A stretch of DNA of 64,000 bases from assembly GCF_963082655.1 (NCBI RefSeq), contig NC_081552.1, positions 198,322,781 to 198,386,780 on the forward strand, given 5' to 3'. A program made the translations under genes and the position numbers. Numbering within the stretch: position 1 is the stretch's first letter; the number at the start of each line of letters is the position of its first letter. The notes beneath the pieces are model-generated. The model did no database searches. It was given only the letters and a program-made list of their open reading frames with translations, and was not told where the DNA came from. Shown here in pieces: positions 33,531 to 45,371 of this stretch. Origin of the DNA: Stomoxys calcitrans (Eukaryota; Arthropoda; Insecta; Diptera; Muscidae).

Positions 33531-36125
33531 GCCTTACTTTACTTTTACTATAATTGGCTATGAGAGAACATTTGTTCCACTTGCCGAACGTGGAATAGCG
33601 TTCCAAGCGCCTAGATCTTCGCCGATCATACTAAAATCTCTGACACCAAGCTTCGAGGTGTCTCCCACCACTTGATCTTTCCATCGGTCTTTTGGTCGTC
33701 TCGCTTTGCGTATACCATAGTGTTTGCCTTCAAAATACTTTTTTGTTGGAGTTTCTTCATCCAGTCGTTGTATGCTTATACGTGTAACTATGCTATCGTC
33801 GTCATACAGCTCGTGGTATATACGAAGCCTATATTCTCCATTAACACAAACTGGTCCATATATTTTACAAAGAATCTTTCTCTCAAACATTCCAAGCACT
33901 GCCTCGTCTGCTTTCACAAGTACCCATGCCTCAGAACCATATAACAATACGAGTAGGTAGTATCAGTGTTTTGTTAGTATGATCTTCGTCTGTCGAGAAG
34001 TGACCTTCTTTCTAAACTGCTTACTTAATCCAAAGAGCATCTGTTTGCCAGTATTTTCTTGGCTTTACCTCAAAAATGGTGTGTTACGTTTCGGTTACGG
34101 TGATGCCGAGGTAGACAAAGTTTGCTGACTATCTCAAATTTGTGATTCTCAACTTTCTTCATTTTCTTTACCTGATCGGTTGTACAGGGCGATTTGGGAG
34201 TTGATACCATCCATTTCGTTTTATCTCCATTTACTGCCAGATCCGTTTTCACTGATTCCCTTTCCATTCTTTCAAGAGCTGCAGTTACTACTTCCGGTGA
34301 CCGACCTATGATATCGTTGTCGTCGCCATAGGCGAGTAGCATTTGTTGTCTTGTGAGTAGTGTCACATATGTATTCACATCCGCATCTCGTATAATCTTC
34401 TCCAGCAGGATATTAAAGAGATCACACTATAGGCTGTCTCCTGGTCTGAAACCTTGTTTGGTATTAAATGGTTCAGAGAGATTCTTTACTATTCTTACTG
34501 AAAAAAACGTATCGGCAAGAGTCATTCTGCAGAGTCTTATTAATTTCGCAGGGATACCAATCTCAGACTCAGGAGGCCACCGTAGCGCAGAGGTTATCAT
34601 GTCCGCCTATGACACTGAACGCCTGGGTTCGAATCTTGGCGAGACCATCAGAAAAAATATTCAGCGGTGATTTCCCCTCCTAATGCTGGCAACATTTGCG
34701 AGGTACTATGCCATATAAAACTTGTCGGCAACCTGTCGGCTCCTGCTGCCTTGTTTTTCTTCAGTCGGCTTACTAATACTTGGACCTCATTCTGACTATG
34801 AGGTAAACATTCTTTTCATCACCAGGGATTGTTTCTGCGGTATCCTCTTCGCCGCCAACGTCGGACACTAGCAGCTTGGTTAAATGTTCTTTCCATATTC
34901 TCAGCACATTATCTGTATCTGTTACCAGATTACCTTCTTTGTCTCTGCAGTAGGATGTGCCTGCACCAAAACCATCGGTTTGATGTTTAATTCTTTGGTA
35001 GAATTTCCGGACTTAATTCTGACTCCTGTACTTCTCGGTATGCTCTCACTCACGTCTTTCCCATTCATTCTTCTTTCTACGAAATAGGCGTTGCTCCCCT
35101 CTCCTTTTTTCCCGATACCCCTACTTCATCTGGCGAATTGCTACTGATTGCTGGGTTGCTATGCATGCCGCATTCTTGGCTTCAGTAGCATATCGACACT
35201 CTTGGTCGTACCATGGGTTTCTTCGGGGGAGGCTTCCGGTACCCAAGTACGGAATTCGCGGCATTTTCCATGAAGTGGACAATGGTTTGCCACTGCGCAA
35301 TTACATCATCGGAACACGGAGTGCTTTCATCAAACATTTGGATCAGCCGAGTGGAGTATGCCGTTGACATCTGTTGCGTTTGCAACTTTTTAATGTCCAG
35401 CTTCGTACTTTCCTCGCCATGTTCCAACTAGTGCAAACCTTTGCTGCAACAAGGTAATGATCCAAATCTATGTTGGTCCTGGAAACGAGCGTACATCTAA
35501 CACGCTGGTTGAATGTCTTCCATCTATTACAACATGATCAATTTGGTTTCCTGTATTTTGTTCGGGTGACAACCATGTGAATCCTTCGAAGTTGAAATTT
35601 GGTGCTGCTATCTATAATATTCTGCAAAATCTGTTAACCTCTATCCATTATGGGAAGTTTCTTCGTGGAGGCTAAATTTTCCGACTGTTGGACCAAAGAT
35701 ATTCTCCTTCCCTATCTTTGCATTAAAATCTCCCAGAACGATTTTAATATCATGGGCGGGGCAGCGGTCGTATTCTCTCTCTAGGCACTTGTAGAAAATA
35801 TCCTTGGTCTGCTGGTCCTTGTCTTCCGTCGGGGCATGGGCACAAATAAGGCTGATATTGAAGAATTTGGCTTTCATGCGGAGAAAGCCAATGGTGTTTC
35901 AGTCTCTGATTTACCACAAATCTACAGCCAAATTCATGCCTCGTGTTGTGCCAGCTATAATATATTTCTTCACCGTTTGGTGTTGTAGTGACGCCATTCC
36001 CGTTCCATCTCACTTCCTTTAAGGCGGTAATATCTGCCTTGTACTTCTCCAATATATCCGCCAGCGCCAGCACCTTCTGTTTAGAGAGAGCGGACATTCC
36101 AGGTGATGGTCCTTTTTCGGTTTGC
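33531..36125 (-). pseudogene. RTE-like LINE pseudogene, endonuclease to C-terminus, reverse strand
   Basis: Reading from 36125 leftwards, the endonuclease has LKEVRWNGNGVTTTPNGEE, NISLICAHAPTEDKD, KIVLGDFNAKIG and GKFSLHEETSHNG (36060-35640). After degenerate linker (about 35550-34750) comes RT with the active box altered to YGDD (34319-34330) and GDKTKWMVSTPKSP. The C-terminal half follows: LYGSEAWVLVKADEAVLGMF (about 33947), ERKILCKIYGPVCVN and GDTSKLGVRDFSMIGEDLG, to about 33560. The 3' end near 33531 is TAAGTAAAG-like. The central RT region is deleted together with the end of a SINE (34572-34723). YGDD replaces YADD. There are many stops. Confidence 0.87.
34572..34723 (+). mobile_element. 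SINE copy truncated at its 3' half
   Basis: GGAGGCCACCGTAGCGCAGA opens an intact A-box region (TAGCGCAGAGGTTATCATG), and the B box is GGTTCGAATCT. The copy stops at GCCATATAAAACTT and jumps into RTE linker, so a deletion removed the SINE 3' half and RTE sequence together. Confidence 0.88.
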
Positions 36126-36700
36126 GTGATTCGTCAACGTTAGAGGGGTCCATACCAATCCAAGTTGTTTAGAGCCCACAAAAACATCCAAGCTGGAATC
36201 GACCAAGTAGAACTCTAACTCCAACTCCCGGTAGTGTTCGTGGCAATTTAAAAAGTCTCATAGCCCAGGGCCATTAAGTGTAGACAACACTTCAGTTCAT
36301 AAAATGGTGGCGCTCTCAAAGCGGCTATGATGCACAAACAAGCCATCCTCTGGATTAGGCTGAATATTTAACAGTAGGTAGATTTTTAAAGTGTCGTCCA
36401 CCAGTTCACAACATAATACACCATTATAGGTCTGATAAATGGCAAAAATCACCACATATGGCAACAGCTCTCTTGAAGATGTAAATGGCCAGATTTGCCT
36501 TTTTCGCACTTTTCAAAAATGTTGCAAATTCAACTTTATGTTCAGCAAAACTCCCAGGTATTTTGGTCTATCGGTATATGCAACGTTGTTCCCTTCTAAT
36601 GAAGTGCCACCGTAGCTGCTCTTTAGTTTTCTGCGGGAAAGAACAACTTTGGTTTTAGACGGATTTACGCACATTTCCTTTGCAGCCATATGAATTGAGC
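36126..36700 (-). pseudogene. LINE-B-like RT thumb fragment, reverse strand
   Basis: Reverse-strand words are NPSKTKVVLSRRKL and KYLGVLLNIKLNLQHF (about 36690-36535), then RPIMVYYVVNWWTTL, STYC, LIQRMACLCIIAALR (about 36440-36300). They correspond to VVVWWTALQ, TTYC and LNRIQRMA in the LINE-B copy at 12.3-12.6 kb. It is frameshifted, has stops, and lacks other domains. It directly abuts the 5' end of the RTE pseudogene. Confidence 0.75.
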
Positions 36701-37289
36701 TGGAAGTTTTCTATACACCTTTCACTTTCATTTGGCCAACACGATTTTTTTCGGTGCATTCATTCCATACATGCAATTAAAAGATCTTACCATGGAGAGC
36801 ATTTCCGCTTTGAGACGACTCATTCGTCTTCGTGTCAATTTTAATTGTTTTCCAACAAATTTGTTGATGTTCCTATTTGTTGCCATTAATGATGGTTGTT
36901 GTAATGGTGATGATGATGAAATGATGATGATGTTGGTGGTGTTTTTACAGCTGTCTACTCGCTACCGTCATCTAAGATGTGAATACTAGTCCGTCTTTCA
37001 TCTACTGCCCATCAACTTTGGAAGACGAAGTGTGTTGGATGAAAAAAAAATTACAATTACAAGTGACCCCCTATTTCAAAAGTGAGATCATTGTTGGAAC
37101 TCTTACTGTGTCGTAGAGTGTTCTCTCGGCATTTTTTTATTTTAATTTTATATTACATTTAAATTCAATTGAACTTTATTAACTTTTTCTCAAGTGAGCA
37201 ATTGTTGTTGGTATTTTCATTTTAAAGCACGAACAATGGCTGCATATTTTTTGTAATACGTAAATATAAATATATTGGGGTGGTTCGAA
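36701..37289. other. Unassigned DNA with GATGATG tract
   Basis: No gene was recognised. A GATGATGATGAAATGATG microsatellite is at about 36905-36935. Confidence 0.45.
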
Positions 37290-37548
37290 AGCTAAACGCA
37301 TTGCGGTAGATTGAGCTTTGCATACCTACACTATGGATACATAAAGAATGAAATCGGTTAAAACAGCTAATTATAAATACAATTCGATCTTAATCAAATC
37401 GGGTAAAAAATATTGAGAGATCCAAACCAATCAGTCCTAGATTCACTGGGATGTAAAATAAGACTCAGGACCCTAAATCGGGAGATCGATGGGTAGCAAG
37501 CTCCGTTTTTTGTTCAAACTTTCAGCGAATTAGGGTAATGTTTAACTG
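37290..37548 (+). repeat. Degenerate family B-related fragment
   Basis: Words such as AAATCGGGAGATCGATGG, CTTTCAGCGAATTAGGGTAA and GACCCTAAATCGGGAG indicate one or two decayed family B modules without clear ends. Confidence 0.55.
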
Positions 37549-37700
37549 TGAGCACCACGCGGGCTGGAGTTTCTACTTGTGTGGTGTTCGCATCTCGGAG
37601 CAAGCGGCTCGCTACATCGAGGGATACAAATGCGGTCTCACATGTGGTTGGGGCGCTGGGTCAGTAACCCGCCCCGGCAAATTATAAAGATTACTCTTAG
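37549..37700 (+). repeat. Fragment similar to the 353-bp SINE-like insertion
   Basis: AACTGTGAGCACCAC, then GTGTGGTGTTCGCATCTC, TACATCGAGGGA and ATGCGG, correspond in order to AACTGTGAGCTCCAC, GTGTGGTATTC, CTACAGGGCGC and TTGCGG at 10437-10550. It diverges beyond about 37640. No target duplication was identified. Confidence 0.5.
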
Positions 37701-38848
37701 AAACAAACGAATAGTAAACATTGTAGAAGTCATTGTGTAATATTTTAGTTCATTCGGATAAGAATTGCGCTCAAGAAGGAAAATCGGGAGATAGGTTTAT
37801 ATGTGAGCTGTTTCAAGCTATTGATCGATTCAGACCATATTAGACACGTATGTTGAAGGTCATGAGAGAAGCCGTTGTACAAAATTTCTGCCAAATCGGA
37901 TGACAATTGCGCCCTCTAGAAGTTCAAGAAGTCAAGATCCCAGATCGGTTTATATGACAGCTATATCAGGTTCTATACCGATTTACGCCATACTTAGCAC
38001 AGTTATTGAAAGTCATAACAAAACACCTCATGCAGAATTTCAGCCAAATCGGATGAGAATTGCGCGCTCTATTGGCTCAAGAAGTCAAGATCCAAGATCG
38101 GTTTATATGACAGCTACACCAGACTATGAACCGATTTGAATCATAATTAGCACATTTGCTGGAAGTGCTACCAAAACACTATGTGCAAAATTTCAATAAA
38201 ATCGGACGAGAATTGCGCCCTCTAGAGGCTCAAGAAGTCAAGACCCAAGATCGGTTTATATGGCAGCTATATCAAAACATGCACCGATGTAAACCATACT
38301 TAGCGTAGTTGTTGAAAGTGCTACCAAAACACTACGTGCAAAATTTCAATAAAATCGGACGAGAATTGCGCCCTCTAGAGGCTCAAGAAGTCAAGACCCA
38401 AGATCGGTTTATATGGCAGCTATATCAAAACATGGACCGATTTGGCCCATTTACAATACCAACCGATGTAAACCATACTTAGCGTAGTTGTTGAAAGTGC
38501 TACCAAAACACTACGTGCAAAATTTCAATAAAATCGGACGAGAATTGCGCCCTCTAGAGGCTCAAGAAGTCAAGAAGTCAAGACCCAAGATCGGTTTATA
38601 TGGCAGCTATATCAAAACATGGACCGATTTGGCCCATTTACAATACCAACCGACCTACGTTAATAAAAAGCTACTGCTTCGAAAGTTAGCGTGCTTTCAA
38701 CAGACGGACGGACGTGGCTAGATCGACTTAAAATGACATGACGATCAAGAATAAATATACTTTATGGGGTCTTAGACGCATATTTCGAGGTGTTACGAAC
38801 AGAATGACGAAATTAGTATACCCCCATCCTATGGTGGAGGGTATAAAA
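37701..38848 (+). repeat. Family A2 repeat, left end missing, with recent internal duplication
   Basis: Modules carry CCCTCTAGAGGCTCAAGAAG and AAGATCGGTTTATATGGCAG. The right end has ACAGACGGACGGACGTGG, a GGGTCTTAGACGCATATTTC block and CCTATGGTGGAGGGTATA. The segments starting at 38283 and 38462 (179 bp apart) are nearly identical; the second differs mainly by an extra GAAGTCAA-type stutter near 38570. Confidence 0.82.
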
Positions 38849-39099
38849 CGGACTCCCCTAACGTTGGCAACCCGCGCAAATGAAAAAAGGAGTATTATCT
38901 GCGAATCTGCCCCTGGAATCAGGACTGCGGAGTCTAGCCTTCGACTCCGACCGAGGATCGGAGTATTAAGCATGAGTTGGAGAGCGGTTCGGAGTCGGTG
39001 CAAGTGTGCTCAACTACGAAGCAAACTCCGACTCCGGCTCAATAATCCGACTTCAACTCCGGCCTCAAAAACTCGACTCCGGACTCTTTATAGAGAAGG
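38849..39099. repeat. Degenerate ACTCCG/GAGTCGG-rich simple repeat
   Basis: CGACTCCGACCG, GGTTCGGAGTCGG, CAAACTCCGACTCCGGCTC, ACTTCAACTCCGGCC and GACTCCGGACTC fill about 38935-39090 on both strands. It is neither a known gene nor a repeat end. Confidence 0.6.
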
Positions 39100-39564
39100 T
39101 GCAGTATACACACTGGCGTATAAGTTGAGAAGTACAAGGCAGATATTATCGCCTTAAAGGAAGTGCGATGGACTGGGAATGGCGCCACAACAACACCAAA
39201 CGGTGACAAACTATACTATGGCTGCCATCACACGAGACATGAATTTGGCTGTGGATTTGTGGTTAGTCAGAGACTGAAACACCTTGTCTCTAGCTTTTCT
39301 GCGGTGGATGAAAGGCTACCCACAATCCGTATAGAATCCAAATTTTGCAACATCGGTCTTATATGCCATGCCCAGACGGAAGACATGGACGACCAGACCA
39401 AGGATATTTTCTACAAGCGCCTAGAGAGATAATATGATCGCTACCCCGCCCATGATATTTAACCCTTTCGAGGAGATTTTAATGCGAAGATAGAGAAGAA
39501 CACTATCTTTGGTCGAAAAGTCGGAAAATTTAGCCTTCATGAAACAACGTCCGGTAATGGGTTC

Positions 39565-39880
39565 TGCCACAGTAGCGCAAAGGTTAGCATGTCCGTCCGC
39601 TTATGACGCCTGCGTTTGAATCCTGGCGAGACCATCAGAAAAAAATACAGCGGTGGTTTTCCCCTCCTTTTGATGGCGACATTTGTGAGGTACTATGCCA
39701 TGTAAAACTTCTCTCCAAAGAGGTGTCGCACTGCGGCACGCGTTTCGGACTCGCCAATAAAAAGGAGACCCCTTATCATTGAGCTTAACCTTGAATCGGA
39801 CTGCACTCATTGATATGTGAGAAGTTTTCCCCTGTTCGTTAGTGGAATGTCCATGGGCAAAATTTGCAATTTGCATTTGC
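39565..39880 (+). mobile_element. tRNA-derived SINE, full length, 9-bp duplication
   Basis: AATGGGTTC is duplicated at 39556-39564 and 39881-39889. The A-box region is AGTAGCGCAAAGGTTAGCATG (split here: AGTAGCGCAAAGG then TTAGCATG), and the B box is GTTTGAATCC. The tail is GGCAAAATTTGCAATTTGCA. It interrupts the RTE endonuclease. Confidence 0.93.
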
Positions 39881-39956
39881 AATGGGTTCAGGCTAATAGA
39901 TTTTGACGCGGCAAAAAACATGGCAGTAAGCAGCACCAGATTTCAACATAAACAAG

Positions 39957-41097
39957 TAAGAAAAGATAAAAGTCGGGCGGGACCGACTATATAGTACACT
40001 ACACCTACCCTATAAGTACCAATTGGGAGCTATATCTAATTCTGAATCAATGTTATTGGAGTTCGGAGGAGATTTTCAGATGGGTTATCGTATCCACATC
40101 AAATTTCGAGCCAATATGTTCAAAGTGTAATCACTACGGCTCTATAAGTGCAAATAGGGCGATGGATATATATATATGGACATATATATGGAGGAGCTGG
40201 GCGACACATAAAGGGTGATTTTTTAGCTGTTATCTTTTCGGCAACACTGGTTTAAGCAGCTCACGCACGTTTCGTGTCTTGTTTCACTGTCAAACAGTTA
40301 TTTAACCATAAATCGTCTTACAAACGAATAACATGAACAAATTATTGAATTTTATTATCAAAATGAGTGCGCTGTTAAGAAAGCTTATCGAGCGCATCTT
40401 CCTTTTTACGACGAAGATCCTTTTTGGCTCAATATATACGTAAACAAGAAGAATTGGCGATTTCGGAGTGAGGATCAGCCAGAAGCATTGCAAGAGCTAC
40501 CAATGCATCCAGAATAAGTCACAGTTTGGTGCGCCTTATGGGCTGGTGGCATCATTGGAACGTATTTATCAAAGAATCGTATGCGAATCGTAACGTAACT
40601 GTGAATGGTGAACGCTACCGTGAGATTATATCCATTATTTTTTTTTGCCCAAAATGCAAGAGCTTGACTTGCATGACATGTGGTCTCAACAAGATGATGC
40701 CACATGCCCACAGCACGCGTAACAATGGACTTCTTTGAGAGGCAAGTTCAGTGAACATTTTCTTTCATGTTCGGGACCGGTCAGTTGGACGCCTAGATCG
40801 TGTAATTTAACGCCTTTAGACTATTTTTTGTGGGGCTATGTTAAAACTCATGCCTATACAGACAATCCGGCTTCAATTGACGCATTGGAAGGCAACATTG
40901 AAGCATTTATTCGTGAGATATCGGCCGAAATGTTGGAAAGAGTATGCCAAAATTGGACTAAGCGAATGGACCATTGGAGGCGCGTCACAAAGTGATTCTG
41001 ATTCGATCGGTATACTTATTAATGATCTAGCTCTCTTCCATCAGGAAGTTACAAACAAATGCAATTAGTTATAACACTCTGTACCACAGTGGTAGGG
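39957..41097 (+). repeat. Family C repeat, host of the DD41D mariner
   Basis: The left end is AAAGTCGGGCGGGACCGAC (AGTCGG and CCGACT arms) then AGTACACTACACCTACCC. The right end is CTCTGTACCACAGTGGTAGG and GTACAAAAATG. The interior (39990-40202, 41000-41060) has AGCTATATCTAATTCTG, recalling families A and B. It sits inside the RTE endonuclease, whose coding resumes right after 41097. Confidence 0.7.
40203..40998 (+). pseudogene. DD41D (rosa-type) mariner transposase pseudogene, 3' end missing
   Basis: The left terminal sequence GGGTGATTTTTTAGCTGTTA (40205) is shared, as complement, with 58400. Coding pieces in order: a start near 40332, then DEDPFWLNIYVNKKNWRF (about 40400-40460), EDQPEALQELPMHPE (about 40470), WCALWAGGIIG (about 40530) and NVTVNGERYREI (about 40590). 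Next come DMWSQQDDATC with the second catalytic D at 40693 and SCNLTPLDYFLWGYVK with the third D at 40819. The spacing corresponds to 41 residues between the two, the DD41D pattern. The final word is RVCQNWTKRMDH. Stops and indels kill it, and no right inverted repeat is found. Confidence 0.82.
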
Positions 41098-42520
41098 TAC
41101 AAAAATGCACAAGCCACATGGATGTCCCCAGATTAAGAAGTAAACGTTGTCACAAGTGGAAGGCATTCATCCAGCTTGATAGATGTACGATCGATCCGTG
41201 GGGCAATAATATATTCGGATGATTACCTTGTTGCAGCAAAGGTTTGCACCCGGTTGTGTATGGCGAGAAAAGTGCGATAATCTGACACAGCACGGAAGCT
41301 AGACATTGAAAAGCTGCAAACATAACAGATGGCAACGGCATACTCCACTCGACTGACCCAACTGCACTCCTTGTACCGATGATAAAACGCCGCAGTGGGA
41401 AACCATTGCCAATTCCATGGAAAATGCCGTGAAATCCATACTAGGGTACCGGAAGCCTCCCCAAAAAAAAACATGTTACGACTAAGAATGTCGAAATGCT
41501 ACTGAAACCAAGAATGCGGCATTCAGAATGACGCTGCAATCAGTAGCGACGAGTTAGATAAAGGAGAAGTTTCGGGAGAAAAGGAAAGAAGAGAAATGTC
41601 TATTCTGCAGAAAGAAATGGAGGAAAAAGGAGGAAAGAAAAGGGTTTGAGCGAATTGAGATGTACAGGAGTCAGAATGAAGTCTAACAAAGAATCAAACA
41701 TCAAACCAATGGTTTTGGTGCAGGCACTTTTCCTGCAGAGACAAAGAAGGAAATCTGGTAACTAATACAGATAGTGTGCTGAGTATATGGAAAAAAATTT
41801 ACCCAGCTGCCAATGTACGACGATGGTGGCGAAGAGTATACCGCAGAACCAATCCCTGTTTACCTCCTAGTTAGAATTGGGTTCAAGCAGCTGTGATACA
41901 ACTGACGAACAACAAGGCAGCAGGAGCTGATAAGTTGCCTGCTGAACTATTTAAGCCTGGAGGCGAAACGTTGATGCATTGTCGTATGCATCAGAAGAGC
42001 GCATACCGTATGATTGGAACCTCAGCATTCTATGTCCCGTACTCAAGAAAGGTAACAGACGGAATGAGCCACCTATATAGGAATAAGTCTCATCCCAGTC
42101 GCATACAAGGAAGATTAAAACCTTAAGACAATGAGATAATTGGACCCTATCAATGCGGCATTAAATCTGGTAAATCCACCATAGATCGGATATTCACACT
42201 GCGTAAAATCTTGGAGAAAAACACGAGATGGACAGCTCAACTTTTACCATCTCCCTGTTGACCACAAAGGCGCTTTCGACAACCCTATGCGTTCAAAGAT
42301 TTCAAGCCATGTCCGAGTTTGGTAACCCTGCAAAATTAATAAGACTCTGCAGGATGACACCTGCTAATACACGTGCCTCAGTAGGAAAAGAATCTCTTCG
42401 AACCATTCAATACCAAACGAGGTTTCAGACAAGGAGACAGCTTATCGTGTGATCTTTTCAATATCCTGCTGGGGCAGATTACACCGGATGCAAATGTGAA
42501 AGAATCGGGGTATGGAAATA

Positions 42521-43870
42521 TGCTTTGTAGTCAACAAAGAGTTTGTGGGAGTTCATTTGTCCTTCTCGGGTTTTTTTTTCAGGATTTGGCGCAGTATGAA
42601 TATCTGGTCTAGGGTGGATTTGCCAGGTCTGAAACCACATTGATAGGGCCCAATTAGCTCATTGACTTTAGGATTTAATCTTCCTCACAGTACGTTCGAG
42701 AGTGTTTTGTATGCGATGGGGATGAGGCTAATTCCTCTGTAGTTGGCACATTCCGTCTTGTCTCCTTTCTTGTGTACGGGTATGTATGCCGAGGTTCCAA
42801 TCATCGGGTATACGTTCTTCTCCCCTGATTGCGAGCTGATGCATACGCCTCAACAGCGTGCCGCGTCTGGTCCTACATAGTTCATCGGGTAACCCGTCGG
42901 CTCCTGCTACCTTGTTGTTCTTCAGTCGGGTCACTGCTACTTGGACCTCATTCTGACTAGGAGGTAAACATTATTCACCATCATCAGGAGTTGGTTCTGC
43001 GGTATCCTCTTCACCGCTATCGTCCTACACTAGCAGCTAGGTAAAATGTTCTTTCCATATCCTCAGTGCACAATTTTCGTCGGTTACCAGATTTCCTTCT
43101 TTGTCTTTGCAGGAGGATGTGCCTGTACCAAAGCCATCGGTTTCATGTTTAATTCTTTGGTAGAATATAGGGACTTCAATCTGACTCCTGTACATCTCAA
43201 TTCGCTAACACTAACGTCTTTCCATTTCCCTTTTCTTTCTGCGGAATAGACGTTTCTCCTCTCTCCTTTTCTCCCGACACCTCTCCTTCATCTGACGCGT
43301 TGCTACTGATGGAAGGGTTGCTCTGTATGACGCATTCTTGGCTTCAGTAGCATTTCGACACTCTTGGTCTTACAATGGGCTTTTTTAGGGAGAGGCTTCC
43401 TGTACCCAAATACGGATTTCGCTGCATTTGCCATGGAGCGGGCAATGGATTGCCACTGCGCCACTACATCATCGGAACAAGGAGTGCTTTCATCAAGCAG
43501 TTGGGTCAATCGAGTGGAGTATGCCGCTGCCATTTGTTGTGTTTGCAGCTTTTCAATGTCCAGCTTCCGTGCAGTATCAGATCGTACTTTCCTCGTCATG
43601 TTCAAACGGGTGCAAACCTTTGCTGCAACATGGTAATGATCCGAATCTATATTCGCTTCACGGATCCATTCGATCGTACATCTAAGACGCTGGATGAATG
43701 CCTTCCATCTATCACAACGTGATCAATTTGGTTCCTCGTGTTTTGATCGGGTGACAACCATGTGGCTTTGTGAATATTTTTATGTTGAAATCTGGTGCTA
43801 CTAACTACGATGTTTTTTGCCGCGTCGAAATCTATCAGCCTCAACCCATTACTGGATGTTATCTCGATTA
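42521..43870 (-). pseudogene. RTE-like LINE pseudogene, reverse strand, tail to tail with the previous copy
   Basis: Reading from 43870 leftwards it covers the endonuclease end (LIDFDAAKNIVVSSTRF, HKATWLSPDQNTRNQIDHVV, about 43844-43690), a linker (KLDIEKLQTQQMAAAYS, CSDDVVAQW, about 43560-43440) and then RT: RLKNNKVAGADGLPDELCR (about 42934-42880). RT words LKPKVNELIGPYQCGF and GKSTLDQIFILRQI follow on to about 42560. Stops and frameshifts are frequent. Confidence 0.83.
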
Positions 43871-44611
43871 TAGAATTTGTTGCAGATATCTTAGTTTTAA
43901 TATTTCTATTCGAACACTCCCCCCTTAAAGCTAAATTATTTTTAAATCAAGGAAAGAGGGAGAAACGAACCTGCCACCTCCATGCTTGATTTAATATCTA
44001 TTTCATCAGAAGCCAGCCACTTAGACAGGCAATATATCAGCGATCCATGACATGTAACAAAATGAATGCAGCTTCATAAACACCAACCCAAGCTAATTTA
44101 GATAACAGCTCCCACAGCACTCTGGAGCATAAATTATGTCATCGATGTAAATGATTGTATCAAAAAAAAAAATCCCATAGTCTCTTTCCCCTCAATTTTT
44201 GGGAAACTTTCTGTCCCTCGTGTTCAATAGATTAGATTTTTTTTTTAATTATGTTTTGATTTTTAGTGATTTTTGTGTTCCATTTCGCTTTCATTAAGGT
44301 GTGTCGTACATGTTGCCACTACAACTCGCTCCCTCAGAATGGGGGCAAATTCCCATTATGAATTCTATATTTATAATTGGGAATTTTTCAATTTGTGAAA
44401 TTATTTTCCTGAACACCATCACTTGCACACATCATATGTACTATTATTAGACTCCCGCTATAACGTGTGAAATGTTTTTACTTTGAGTAGGTGTCAATGG
44501 AATGTTCTATGGGATATTAAACAGGAAAACGTTTTACTTTTAACTGTGAAGGAATTTAGTTGAATGAGGTTAGAATGTAGTACTAGGATTGGTAAACAAT
44601 GAAAATACGCA
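43871..44611. other. Unassigned DNA
   Basis: AT-rich with no recognised coding or repeat signature apart from simple A/T runs near 44161 and 44235. Confidence 0.45.
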
Positions 44612-45371
44612 AAAACAAGTAAAAACGCGTTAAGTTCGGCCGTGCCGAACTTTGGATACCCACACCATGGATAAATTAACTATCTTCTTTTATAACAACT
44701 CCACTACCATACCCATAGTAAAATGCAAATGGTGGCTGGTCTGGATCATATTTGATTCAGGTCCCGAGAACTCTTATACAAGTCGCAGTTTCAGCGAAAT
44801 CGGGCAACAAATCAGCTTTTTATGGATTTAAGACCCTAAATTGGAAGATTGATCTATATGACAGCTATATCTAAATAAAGTCTGATCTGGACCATATGCT
44901 GGTCGGATGACGAGAGGCTTAATACAAGTCACTGTGTCAAATTCCAGCGAAATCTGGAAATAAATGCAGCTTTTATGGGCTTAAGACCCTTAATCGGCAG
45001 ATCGGTCTATATGGCAGCTATATCTGAAAAAAGACAGATTTGAACCATATTTGAGTCGTACATCGGGAGTCTTTAATCAACTCACTATTTCAAATTTCAG
45101 CGAAAACGGAAAATAATTGCGGCTTAAATGGGCTTAAGACCCTCAATCGGCAGATCGGTCTATATGGCAGCTATATCTAAATATTGACCGATCTGGGCCA
45201 TATTAAGGTGTGATGACGGAAGGCTAAAAACAGCTCACTGTTCAAAGTTTCAGCGATATCGGATAATAAATGCAGCTTTTATGGGCTCAAGACCCTTAAT
45301 CGGCAGATTGGTCTATATGGCGGCTATATCTAAATATAGTCCGATCTGAACCATATTTGCGTCGGATATCA

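Larger units (their letters stand above)
39100..42520 (+). pseudogene. RTE-like LINE pseudogene (endonuclease and RT), heavily interrupted
   Basis: Host segments are 39100-39564, 39881-39956, 41098-42520. Endonuclease: LKEVRWTGNGATTTPNGDK (about 39160), CHAQTEDMDDQTKDIFY (about 39370) and GRKVGKFSLHETTSGNG (about 39510), continuing across the SINE as LIDFDAAKNMAVSSTRF (about 39895). After the family C/mariner block the EN end and linker follow (about 41098-41870). RT: LTNNKAAGADKLPAELFK (about 41905), YQCGIKSGKST-like (about 42150) and RFQTRRQ, ending at about 42510 with LSCDLFNILLGQ-like text. Stops and frameshifts are frequent. It ends where a reverse-strand RTE copy begins. Confidence 0.85.

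Noticed and set aside
35641..36097. A craniofacial development protein 2-like host gene
   Set aside because: That annotation commonly arises from RTE endonucleases. Here the RT of the same element follows on the same strand.
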